A stretch of 34,563 nt of DNA from Oscillospiraceae bacterium (GTDB taxonomy: Bacteria; Bacillota; Clostridia; Oscillospirales; Acutalibacteraceae): NCBI GenBank assembly GCA_902786285.1, contig CADABX010000015.1, positions 1-34,563 of the forward strand, in the 5' to 3' direction. Below, one piece after another: positions 22,682 through 30,847 of the stretch. Position numbers and translations under genes: made by a program. Numbering within the stretch: the first letter of the stretch is position 1; each line of letters starts with the position of its first letter. Below the pieces are notes generated by a model, which was not told the origin of the DNA, did not search any database, and saw nothing but the letters and a program-made list of their open reading frames with translations.

Positions 22682-24379
22682 ATGTATGAACACTTCGATC
22701 CGATGGGCGCGATGCGTCTGGTGCACCACTATATCACCAATATGGTCGATCCGGCCGAGGACAATTTGCCCTACTGGCTGCTGCTGCCCAACAAAAAGCC
22801 CGCCGAAGCCGCCCACTGCCGGGTGGACGATGCGGAGCTGGTCGGCTCGTGGTATGAGGGACTGACCGACGCCATGGCGATGCTCGGCACCGACGAGGGC
22901 GAAGACGTGCGCCAATCGTTTCGCCGCCACCTGATGCGTGCCTGGGGCGCACACGGGCTAAGGTTTTGCAGCGATTATCCGTGGACCCACACGATCCACG
23001 CGTCGTTTCACGAAATGGGCTATATTCTGCCCGCGCTCAACCGGATCACCAAGGAATTTCCCGACGACGAAGAAGCCGAGCGCCGCACGCGCGAACTGAT
23101 CAAAGGCATGCGCAGCCTTGTGATCGAACGCAAGGTGCGCACCTTCTGGTCGGGCGATTATACCGAGACCGAGCCGCTCTATGAATTTCCGAACGACGTC
23201 TATCTGTGGGACGGCGGGTTCGATCTGTCGCGCCACACGGGACGCGGCGAACAGCCGATCCGCAACGCGCTGATGCTGCCCGCGCTGGTGGAACGGTATG
23301 AGCTGAAAAGCGACGAAACGGCGCTCGATCTTGCGGTCGGCCTTGCCAACGACGTGCTCGGCCCGTCGCGCTATTTCAACTATAAAATGGAATTTTTCGG
23401 CCATGTCCATTCCGCGGCGTGGTTCGCCTACGGGCTGCTGCGGCTCTATCGGGTGACAAAGGACAATCGCTATCTCGAAAAGGGGAAGGGCATCTACGAC
23501 TATATCCGCAGCATCTCGTCGTCGTTCGGCTGGGTGCCGGAATACGCCCAGTGGCACCCGATGGCGGAGGAGCACTGCGAAACGTGCTGTGTGCGCGACA
23601 TGATCCTTTGCGCCCGGGAACTGACGAAGCTGGACTTTGACGCGTATTGGAACGACGTGAATTTGTTTTCCCGCAACCAGCTTGTGGAAAACCAGATCCG
23701 CTACACCGGCTATGTAACGGTGGACAACACCCGCCCGGATGCAAACGGCATCACCTACCATGATATCGACAAACGGATGCTGGGCGGCTTTACCGGCGGG
23801 AGCGAGCCGAACGCGATTTCGCTGCAGCGCTTTCGTTCCGTGGCAGGCTGCTGTGTGGGCACGGCGCCGTCGGCCCTCCGCTGCGCGTGGGATAGCGCGA
23901 TCACACAGGAGGAGGGCGGCTTTGTTGTCAACATCCCGTGCGACAAGGAGACGGAATCGCTCGTTTTGCGCTCCGATTTGCCGGACACGGGCAGTTTGAC
24001 GCTGACCGCAAAGCGCGACTGCACGGCAGGCTTTCGGCTCTACGGCTGGATGCAGCTGAACCTTCGCTTTTTGCTGAACGGCAAGCCGCTGACGCTTACG
24101 GCCGATCACGGCGTCGCCGTTGCCGCACTGCACGCCGGCGACCGGCTGGAGCTGCGGTTTGATTTGCAGACGCAAGAGAAGCACGAAACTGTGCGCGGCA
24201 CGGATTTCACGGTGGTCTGGCGCGGCTGCGATGTGGTCGATCTGCTGCCGAAAGGCGACCACGTGCGGCTGTATCAGCGCGATCTGTCCAAGCCCAAGGT
24301 CTATCCCACGGCGGACGACGTCGTCTATACCGGCGCGGCCAACTACGGACCGACCCAGCAAAAAACACAGTTGAAATAA
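22682..24379 (+). CDS. GH127-like (DUF1680-type) glycosidase
   Basis: A 565-residue soluble protein resembling the GH127/GH146 group of beta-L-arabinofuranosidases, which use a zinc-bound cysteine as nucleophile. The helical (alpha/alpha)6 domain fills about residues 80-400 and a beta-sandwich follows. The zinc-site pattern is present: HCETCC with E300 and C302 (and C303), and the AGCCVGTAPS motif with C390 and C391, matching the Glu, Cys ... Cys-Cys arrangement of the characterised enzyme. Sequence outside these motifs looks divergent, so the sugar may not be arabinofuranose. No signal peptide is visible, so it acts on imported oligosaccharides. AGGAGGCGG precedes the ATG. It is followed after 30 bases by the GH99-like gene. 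Confidence 0.78.
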   Translation: MYEHFDPMGAMRLVHHYITNMVDPAEDNLPYWLLLPNKKPAEAAHCRVDDAELVGSWYEGLTDAMAMLGTDEGEDVRQSFRRHLMRAWGAHGLRFCSDYPWTHTIHASFHEMGYILPALNRITKEFPDDEEAERRTRELIKGMRSLVIERKVRTFWSGDYTETEPLYEFPNDVYLWDGGFDLSRHTGRGEQPIRNALMLPALVERYELKSDETALDLAVGLANDVLGPSRYFNYKMEFFGHVHSAAWFAYGLLRLYRVTKDNRYLEKGKGIYDYIRSISSSFGWVPEYAQWHPMAEEHCETCCVRDMILCARELTKLDFDAYWNDVNLFSRNQLVENQIRYTGYVTVDNTRPDANGITYHDIDKRMLGGFTGGSEPNAISLQRFRSVAGCCVGTAPSALRCAWDSAITQEEGGFVVNIPCDKETESLVLRSDLPDTGSLTLTAKRDCTAGFRLYGWMQLNLRFLLNGKPLTLTADHGVAVAALHAGDRLELRFDLQTQEKHETVRGTDFTVVWRGCDVVDLLPKGDHVRLYQRDLSKPKVYPTADDVVYTGAANYGPTQQKTQLK

Positions 24380-24409
24380 AAACGCTTGACAATTTCGGAG
24401 GAATCTATT

Positions 24410-25519
24410 ATGAAGCATTATGACGTTGCGGCCTATATCTGGCCGTCATACACCGGCAAAGAAAAACGCGCCCTGCAGTTTTGGGAGCAGGGGATCGGCG
24501 AATGGCAGACCGTGCTGAAAGCCGAAGCGCGCACAGACGGGCAGATTTTGCCGCGCAAGCCGTTGTGGGGCACTGTGGACGAAGCGGACCCGCAGGTGAT
24601 GGAATATCAGATCAACGAAGCGACCCGCCACGGCGTCAATGTCTTCATCTACGACTGGTACTGGTACGATCGCCGGCCGTTTTTGGAACAGTGTCTCGAT
24701 GAGGGCTTTCTCGGTGCGCCGAACAACGAACAGATGCGGTTCTATCTCATGTGGGCCAACCACGACGCCGGCTACGTGTGGGACAAACGGCAGCCGGACA
24801 ACGACGAGATCATCTGGTTCGGCTCGCAGCCGCGCGCGGAGTTTGACCGCGTTTGCCGCCGGGTGATCGACCTGTATTTTAAGCGGCCGAACTACTATAC
24901 AATCGACGGCTGCCCGGTGTTTATGATCTATGAGATCTCGAACCTTGTGCGCGGTCTCGGCGGTGTGGACAACACGCGCGCCGCGCTGGAATCGTTCCGG
25001 CAGGCCGTCAAAGACGCGGGTTTCCCGGGCCTGCATTTACAGGCGACGATCTATGCCGAACACGCGGTCAATGTCAGCGGCGTGGACGGCGCGCGCGAGG
25101 GCAGCACCAAGGATCTTGTCCGGATGCTCGGCTTCGATTCCGTGACCCATTATCAGTTCTGCCACTTCTTGGACTGCAACCGGGACTATCTCGATCTTCT
25201 GCCCGATCTGCAAGCCGAATGGGACCGCATCCGCCGCGACTACAGTGTGCCGTATTATCCGCACATCTCGGTCGGCTGGGACAACAATCCGCGCTACAAC
25301 CACCTGACGATGCCGATCATCCGCAACAACACGCCCGCCGCCGTCAAAAAGGCTCTCGAAATGGCGAAAGCCTACGCCGACCGGTACAACGACGTGCCGC
25401 TCATCACGATCAATTCGTGGAACGAGTGGACGGAGATGAGCTATCTCGAGCCGGATGACGTATACGGCTACGGCTATCTGGAAGCGGTGCGCGACGTGTT
25501 TTTGGGCAATACGGACTGA
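24410..25519 (+). CDS. GH99-like (WbsX-type) domain protein
   Basis: A 369-residue cytosolic protein with a GH99-like TIM barrel, the group also annotated as WbsX glycosyltransferases. Typical segments are the opening YDVAAYIWPSYTG, GVNVFIYDWYWYD, FYLMWANHD, YYTIDGCPVFMIYE, and near residues 333-341 the NSWNEWTE motif that defines the family; it may contain the catalytic acids. Characterised GH99 enzymes act on alpha-mannosides, so action on a mannose-containing glycan is possible, but many WbsX proteins are untested. CGGAGG lies seven bases before the ATG. It is co-transcribed with the GH127-like gene and closed by the terminator at 25533. Confidence 0.82.
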   Translation: MKHYDVAAYIWPSYTGKEKRALQFWEQGIGEWQTVLKAEARTDGQILPRKPLWGTVDEADPQVMEYQINEATRHGVNVFIYDWYWYDRRPFLEQCLDEGFLGAPNNEQMRFYLMWANHDAGYVWDKRQPDNDEIIWFGSQPRAEFDRVCRRVIDLYFKRPNYYTIDGCPVFMIYEISNLVRGLGGVDNTRAALESFRQAVKDAGFPGLHLQATIYAEHAVNVSGVDGAREGSTKDLVRMLGFDSVTHYQFCHFLDCNRDYLDLLPDLQAEWDRIRRDYSVPYYPHISVGWDNNPRYNHLTMPIIRNNTPAAVKKALEMAKAYADRYNDVPLITINSWNEWTEMSYLEPDDVYGYGYLEAVRDVFLGNTD

Positions 25520-25532
25520 TATTGAAAAAACA

Positions 25533-25562
25533 GGCAGCAGACCGGCGCGGTTTGCTGCCTTT
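25533..25562 (+). terminator. Rho-independent terminator after the GH99-like gene
   Basis: An eleven-pair stem (25533-25543 with 25549-25559, one wobble) and five-base loop end in three T. The T run is short, so termination may be partial. Confidence 0.7.
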
Positions 25563-25597
25563 GATTTGTAAAAGAACAATAAAATTCCGGAAAATAC

Positions 25598-25626
25598 TTG
25601 TGCTTTTTCTGTAAGTGTTTTATAAT
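25598..25626 (+). promoter_or_regulatory. Promoter of the phosphoesterase/symporter/kinase unit
   Basis: TTGTGC (25598-25603) and TATAAT (25621-25626) are 17 bases apart, leaving a leader of about 90 bases. Within the leader I see no riboswitch. Confidence 0.7.
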
Positions 25627-25720
25627 GTTAGCCAGAAAGCAATGCACTGCGGCGCCGCGCGTTTCCAAAACGCCGCACACCTCGGAACTGATTTGAAAAA
25701 GAAGAAAGGAGCCTGAACCC

Positions 25721-26911
25721 ATGCATCAAACCTCAAAAGCGAAAAGAACCCTTCTTTGCATCCTCGCCGCGCTGTTCCTGCTTTGCGCCCTTCCTTTTGC
25801 CGGCTTTGCACAAAGCGAAGACGCCCGCCTGATATTTGATGACAACGGCGATTTCACCATCCTGCACCTGACGGACTGGCATTGCGGCTATCCGCTGCCC
25901 GCCCTGCATAAACAATTGGTGCTGGAGTCTCTTGCCGAAGCAAAGCCCGATCTCGTCGTGCTGGGCGGCGACCTTTCCGAGGCTGCAAACGAAGATCAGC
26001 CCGCCGCCATCAAAGAGATCTGCGAAATCTTTGTGCAAGCCGAAATTCCGTTTGTGATCACCTTCGGCAACCATGACTATATGCACGGCTATACGATTGA
26101 TGAAATGTTCTCGTTCTATCAGAAATTCGGCGGCGCCTATTTCATCGGCACGGATGAGCAGCCCGATCTCTTCGGCTGCGGCACCTGCAGCATCCCCGTT
26201 TACGCACACGACGGCAGCCGTGTGGCCTATAACATCTACTGCTTTGATTCCGGCGATTCGGTTGCGGGCAAGGGCTATGATTCCGTGCACGCCGATCAGA
26301 TCGAATGGTATCGGGAAAAGGCGGAAGAACTGAAAGACGCGAACGGCGGAGAATTCGTGCCCGCGGTTGTTTTTCAGCATATCATTGTTCAGGAGATCTA
26401 TGACAAGCTGTTTCCGGCGGCTCAGAAATACAGCGTCGGCGTCAGAGAATATGACACGCAGAACTACGATTTGCTGCCGATCCCGAATCTGTCCAACATC
26501 AAGGACGGCTATATTTTTGAAAAACCCTGTCCCGGGTATTACAATCACGGTCAGCTTGACGCCATGAGCAAAAACGGCGATGTACGGGCGATTTTCTGCG
26601 GCCATGACCATTACAACAGCTTTACGGTTGAAATCGACGGCGTCGATATCGTCAATACGCCCAGCGTGAAGCCGCACATCTTTTTGAGAAAAATCAACTG
26701 GGGTTCCCGCGTCATCACGCTGCATGAGGACGGATCCTATGAAAGCCGGGTCCTGACGGCCCTTGAGCTTGCGGATCGGGAAGGCTCCGCCATTACTGCA
26801 ACCGGCGATGTTTCACGTTTTGAATTCTTCCTCGTGAAGATTTGGAAGGCGTTCGCCGACGTTTCCATGTTCCTTTGGAAAGCGGTAACCGGATTCACCT
26901 TCCGATTCTGA
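25721..26911 (+). CDS. Secreted calcineurin-like metallophosphoesterase
   Basis: A 396-residue exported phosphoesterase. Residues 1-30 are a signal peptide (KAKR, Leu-rich core, AGFA). The full metal-site set is present: TDWH (D52, H54), GGDLSE (82-87), GNHD (116-119), FQHIIV and CGHDHYN. This matches the group that includes secreted purple-acid-like and diadenosine-type phosphatases, but the substrate is unknown. The final 30 residues (FLVKIWKAFADVSMFLWKAVTG) form a hydrophobic, aromatic tail like those on two other exported proteins here. GAAAGGAG lies about nine bases before the ATG. It is the first gene of a four-gene unit with a second phosphoesterase, a GPH-type symporter and a PfkB kinase. 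Confidence 0.9.
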   Translation: MHQTSKAKRTLLCILAALFLLCALPFAGFAQSEDARLIFDDNGDFTILHLTDWHCGYPLPALHKQLVLESLAEAKPDLVVLGGDLSEAANEDQPAAIKEICEIFVQAEIPFVITFGNHDYMHGYTIDEMFSFYQKFGGAYFIGTDEQPDLFGCGTCSIPVYAHDGSRVAYNIYCFDSGDSVAGKGYDSVHADQIEWYREKAEELKDANGGEFVPAVVFQHIIVQEIYDKLFPAAQKYSVGVREYDTQNYDLLPIPNLSNIKDGYIFEKPCPGYYNHGQLDAMSKNGDVRAIFCGHDHYNSFTVEIDGVDIVNTPSVKPHIFLRKINWGSRVITLHEDGSYESRVLTALELADREGSAITATGDVSRFEFFLVKIWKAFADVSMFLWKAVTGFTFRF

Positions 26912-26970
26912 ACGCAGCTGAAACTACAGCCAGGATCATGAACGTGACCCGTTTTAGAAAGGAGTTTTGC

Positions 26971-28326
26971 ATGAAACCATTGAAATTCTATCTGATCACG
27001 GATACCCATTATTTCAAAAATGCGCTCGGCGCGTTCGGCGACGCCTATGAGGAGTTTATGGACGGGGAGCAAAAGTGCTTTGCCGAAACCCAGGCGATCA
27101 ACGAGGCCGCGTTTGACTACCTGACCAAAGCGACAGAGGCCGACATCATCCTGATTGCCGGCGATCTGTCGTTCAACGGCGAAAAGGAAAGCCACATCGC
27201 GTTTTCCAAGCTTTTGCACGATGTGCAGGCAAAAAGCGGCAAGCGCATCTATGTGGTGACCGCCGGCCACGATTTCAACGAGCATCCGTTTGCCTTTAAC
27301 GAAAGCGGCCGGATCGAACCGGCGGGCACAAAGTTTTCGGAGCTGTATGACTTTTATCGGGATTTCGGCTACGACAGCGCCATCGCGTTCAACAAAGAAC
27401 ACCTGTCCTATGTGGCGCAGCTTGCCGACGGTGTGCGGCTGCTGGTGATCTGCAACGATATCGACGGTCAAAAGCACATCGCCTATGACGACGACTTTTT
27501 GTCCTGGATCGAAGCGCAGGCGAAAAAGGCGCAGGCGGACGGCCAGATGATGATCGCCATGGAGCACTATCCCGTTTTGCCCGGCCAGCCGATCCTTGCG
27601 CTGATCGGCGACGCGTGGCAGGCGGAAAGCAAAAAGCTCGTGGAAACGCTCGCCGACAACGGCGTGCATCTGATCTTTACCGGCCATATGCACAACCAGA
27701 GCATCAACGAAGCGGTCACGGAAAAGGGCAACCGATTCTATGACGTGTGCACCGGCTCCGCCATCGGCTGGCCGGCGTATCTGCGGCTGGTCACGGTGCA
27801 GGATGAGAAGACTGTGGAAATCGAAAGCATCCCGGTGCCCGATTTCGATTGGGACAAACAGGGCCTTGACAGCAAAGCCTATCTCATCCGGCAGTTTGAG
27901 CGGATGATCCGCGGCTATCTCGATTCGATGGCGAACGATACGCCGCGGTTTATGCGAAAGCTGCATATCAAGCAGTCTCCCGCGGTCGAAAAGATTTTGC
28001 GTATGGTCGGCAAGAAACTGAACAAGATGACCGTCGGCCAGTTTGCGCATCTGCTGCTGATCCGGGCCGATCCGCAGATCAAAAACACGCTGTTTGTAGA
28101 TTTCGCCGTGGATATTGTGCGCACGCTGTTTGAAGGCAACCAGCCGTTTGTGGAAGGCACGCCGGGCGGCGACACGCTGCTCAAGGCCTTCCGCCGTCTG
28201 CGTCCGTTTGTCCGGCATCTCAAGGACGCGCAGGGCAACGAGCTGGATTTTTACGAGACGATGAAGCACACCGTCGGCAACTACGGCATCGACGATTACA
28301 ACGCCGTTTTGAAGCTGTCCGATTAA
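26971..28326 (+). CDS. Cytosolic calcineurin-like metallophosphoesterase, variant GHD motif
   Basis: A 451-residue protein whose N-terminal 270 or so residues form a calcineurin-like domain: TDTH (D11, H13), AGDLSFNG, then TAGHD where most members have GNHD, MEHYPVLPG, and FTGHMHNQ. The missing Asn of GNHD normally binds both phosphate and metal, so activity may be altered. The C-terminal 180 residues (from about DFDWDKQG) are helical and unassigned. No signal peptide is seen, unlike the paralogue directly upstream. The start at 26971 follows AAAGGAG; an in-frame extension overlaps the preceding gene and is rejected. It may process a phosphorylated sugar brought in by the adjacent symporter, which is inference. 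Confidence 0.87.
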   Translation: MKPLKFYLITDTHYFKNALGAFGDAYEEFMDGEQKCFAETQAINEAAFDYLTKATEADIILIAGDLSFNGEKESHIAFSKLLHDVQAKSGKRIYVVTAGHDFNEHPFAFNESGRIEPAGTKFSELYDFYRDFGYDSAIAFNKEHLSYVAQLADGVRLLVICNDIDGQKHIAYDDDFLSWIEAQAKKAQADGQMMIAMEHYPVLPGQPILALIGDAWQAESKKLVETLADNGVHLIFTGHMHNQSINEAVTEKGNRFYDVCTGSAIGWPAYLRLVTVQDEKTVEIESIPVPDFDWDKQGLDSKAYLIRQFERMIRGYLDSMANDTPRFMRKLHIKQSPAVEKILRMVGKKLNKMTVGQFAHLLLIRADPQIKNTLFVDFAVDIVRTLFEGNQPFVEGTPGGDTLLKAFRRLRPFVRHLKDAQGNELDFYETMKHTVGNYGIDDYNAVLKLSD

Positions 28327-28347
28327 ATGGAGAGAAGGAGAAGCATC

Positions 28348-29877
28348 ATGAAAAAAGAAAACACCGCAGTCAAAGCGCCCGCCGGCGCACTGCCGCCCGA
28401 ACAGGGCAAAAACGTCACCACATTCGAATATATCTGTCTGAGCCTTGCGCGCATCGGCGGCATGTTCGGCACCACCCTCACGGGTACGCTCGCCGCCGCG
28501 TTTTTGCATGAGCTGTATTTCGGCCCGGTCGGTGTGGACGCCGAGGGGATCGCGAAGATCATGGCCGTGCAGACCACGCTGACCACGATTGTCGGCGTTG
28601 TGATCGGTCTGGTGGCCGGCATCGTTGTGCAAAAATGGAAAAGCCGCTGGGGCCGCTACCGCCAGTGGTATATCATCTGTCTGGCGCCGATCTTTGCGCT
28701 GACCGTTTTGTACTTCTATGTGCCGCAGGGCTGGACGGTGCAGCAGATGACGCTGTTCCGCTACGGGATCGCGCTGTGCCAGACGATCTTCAACGCGTTC
28801 AACAACTTCGGCCAGAATGTGGCCCAGGTGATTTCGCCCAACCCGAAGGAAAAAAAGACCGTTGCCACGGTCTGGCAGTTGTCCTATTATCTCGGCTACG
28901 GCGCCGCCTATCTCGGCACGTTTGTCTACGGCCTGTTTTCCGACGACAAAAACAAGATGTATATGACCCTCGCCGTTGTGGCGGCGATTGTGACGGCGTT
29001 CGGCAATCTGATGTGCGGCCTGTTTTGCAAAGAGCGCATCGAGCTGCCGAAAAAGGACAAGGTCAAGATCTCCAAGGAGCTGTTCCGTCTGTTTTTGGAC
29101 CGCAACTACCGCGCCTATCAGTATATGCAGTGGTCCACGGTGCTCGCCGCCATCGGTCGCTTCACAACCTATCTTGTCGCCATCACCGTCGGCTCGTCCA
29201 AAAACCTGTTGCTCACCATCCCGTCGGCAGCCGGCACCGTGGTCGGCAATGTGCTGACTGCGAAGCTTTCCAAAAAGCATGAGCCGACAAAGCTACTCAA
29301 ATTCTGCGGTATTTTTGCGCCCGCGGCCGCTGTCGTCGTGTTCCTGGTGTGCTATGTGGAATCCAAATTCGGCCTGATGTTCTTCTCCGGCTGGAACAGC
29401 ATTTTCTTCTATTTCTTCTACTTCGTGTTCGGCGTCGGCATCGGCATTCAGGAGCTGTCCACGTCCCACTTCAACGTGGAGTATTTCGACTATCTTGAAT
29501 GGAAGACCGGCGACCGGATGGAAGCTGTCCAGGGTATCATCCCGGGCTGGATCCAGACCTTCCTCAACTACCTCAAGGAGCTGGCCATCCCGTTTATCAT
29601 CGCGTGGGTCGGCTACGAATCCTCCGCGGAGGGCGATCTGGTCAAAACCATGCAGGCGAAGCCCGACTATATGAGCACCTGCCTGTGGCTGCTGGCGTTT
29701 GTGCTGTTCGGCTATGCGCTCAGCCGTGTGATCAGTGCGCTGGTACTCAAGTTCTTCTATGACATCGAAGGCGAAAAGAAGGAACAGATGTACCGCGAGC
29801 TCGAAGAGATGCGCGCCGCCCGCCACCAGGAAAACAAAGCGCTTGCCGGCGAACCGGCCGAAATGCCAGCCAATTGA
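28348..29877 (+). CDS. GPH-type sugar:cation symporter (MFS superfamily)
   Basis: A 509-residue integral membrane protein with about twelve transmembrane helices, of the glycoside-pentoside-hexuronide symporter branch of the major facilitator superfamily. It should import a mono- or oligosaccharide with sodium or protons. Recognisable features are the first helix region YICLSLARIGGMFGTTLTG, the loop KWKSRWGRYRQW after helix 2 (the family's R-W-G-R-R/Y-Q/K-P-W-type signature) and the long C-terminal cytosolic tail rich in Glu and Arg. AGAAGGAG lies seven bases before ATG 28348. Lying between a phosphoesterase gene and a sugar kinase gene, it is the likely import route for the products of the secreted glycosidases encoded upstream. 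Confidence 0.88.
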   Translation: MKKENTAVKAPAGALPPEQGKNVTTFEYICLSLARIGGMFGTTLTGTLAAAFLHELYFGPVGVDAEGIAKIMAVQTTLTTIVGVVIGLVAGIVVQKWKSRWGRYRQWYIICLAPIFALTVLYFYVPQGWTVQQMTLFRYGIALCQTIFNAFNNFGQNVAQVISPNPKEKKTVATVWQLSYYLGYGAAYLGTFVYGLFSDDKNKMYMTLAVVAAIVTAFGNLMCGLFCKERIELPKKDKVKISKELFRLFLDRNYRAYQYMQWSTVLAAIGRFTTYLVAITVGSSKNLLLTIPSAAGTVVGNVLTAKLSKKHEPTKLLKFCGIFAPAAAVVVFLVCYVESKFGLMFFSGWNSIFFYFFYFVFGVGIGIQELSTSHFNVEYFDYLEWKTGDRMEAVQGIIPGWIQTFLNYLKELAIPFIIAWVGYESSAEGDLVKTMQAKPDYMSTCLWLLAFVLFGYALSRVISALVLKFFYDIEGEKKEQMYRELEEMRAARHQENKALAGEPAEMPAN

Positions 29878-29907
29878 CGCAAAATTCCCCGAAAGAAGGA
29901 ACCTCCT

Positions 29908-30795
29908 ATGAAACATTACGAATCCGTCATCATCGGCCACATCACCGAGGATATCAACATCGACCACGAAGACAACAGCGTGCGCATCTGCGGCGGCGCG
30001 GTGCTGTATTCCAGCGCCTCCGCTGCGGCCCTCGGCCACAAGGTCGCCGCCGTGACCAAGCTGAAAAAGGAGGACGCCGAGCGCCTTGCGCAGTTCCGGC
30101 TGCCGCAGGAGGATATCTATGTGTCCTACTGCGACAGCTCCACCACGATCCGGAACAAATACTATACCGCCGACAAGGAGCGCCGCGACTGCGTGTGCCT
30201 GTCGCGCGGCACCCCGTTTACGCTCGACGATCTGCCTGCGGACATCACCGGCGACATCTATCACTTTGCCGGTCTCATCTACGGCGACTATGCCGACGGG
30301 ATGATTGAAGCGTGCGCCGCAAAAGGCGCCGTGGCCGTGGACGTGCAGGGCTGTTTGCGCCACGCCGACCCGAAAACGGGCGACATGTATTTTGAGGACT
30401 GGGCGGACAAGCAAAAGCTTTTGCCGTATATCACCTATCTCAAGACCGACGCGGCGGAAGCCGAAATCCTCACCGGCACCGCCGACCGCGCCGAAGCGGC
30501 AAGGATTTTGCACGGCTGGGGCGCCAAAGAGATTCTCATCACCCACAACACCGAGGTGCTTTGCTTCGACGGCAAGGAGATCCATACCTGCCCGATCAAG
30601 GCGCGCAACCTCAGCGGACGCACCGGCCGCGGCGACACGACCTTTGCGGCCTATCTGACCGAACGGCTCCAAAGCGATCCGGCGACGGCGCTGCGCTATG
30701 CCACGGCGACCGTGTCGCTGAAAATGGAAACGCCGGGCGCCTTCAAGGGCACCCGGGCAGATGTGGAACAGTATCTCAAAGATTTTTACGATTGA
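29908..30795 (+). CDS. PfkB-family carbohydrate kinase
   Basis: A 295-residue ribokinase-like kinase that phosphorylates a sugar or nucleoside at the expense of ATP. The N-terminal GHITEDINID and GGAVLYSSASAAALGHKVAAVTK match the first PfkB signature region. The C-terminal signature is SGRTGRGDTTFAAYL, in which RGD stands where GAGD is usual and the Asp is the catalytic base. The protein is of ordinary family length. It ends the four-gene unit and is followed by a strong terminator. Together with the symporter it would trap the imported sugar in the cell. The substrate is not evident; ribose, fructose, inositol-like and nucleoside kinases all belong to this family. Confidence 0.9.
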   Translation: MKHYESVIIGHITEDINIDHEDNSVRICGGAVLYSSASAAALGHKVAAVTKLKKEDAERLAQFRLPQEDIYVSYCDSSTTIRNKYYTADKERRDCVCLSRGTPFTLDDLPADITGDIYHFAGLIYGDYADGMIEACAAKGAVAVDVQGCLRHADPKTGDMYFEDWADKQKLLPYITYLKTDAAEAEILTGTADRAEAARILHGWGAKEILITHNTEVLCFDGKEIHTCPIKARNLSGRTGRGDTTFAAYLTERLQSDPATALRYATATVSLKMETPGAFKGTRADVEQYLKDFYD

Positions 30796-30811
30796 TCCGA
30801 TACAAACGAAC

Positions 30812-30836
30812 GCCGCCGGTTTTGCCGGCGGCATTT
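30812..30836 (+). terminator. Rho-independent terminator after the PfkB gene
   Basis: A perfect eight-pair GCCGCCGG/CCGGCGGC stem with a TTTTG loop is followed by ATTTT and more T-rich sequence. It stands between convergent genes and may also slow leftward transcripts, although the T tract on that side is poor. Confidence 0.85.
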
Positions 30837-30847
30837 TGCGTTTTCTT

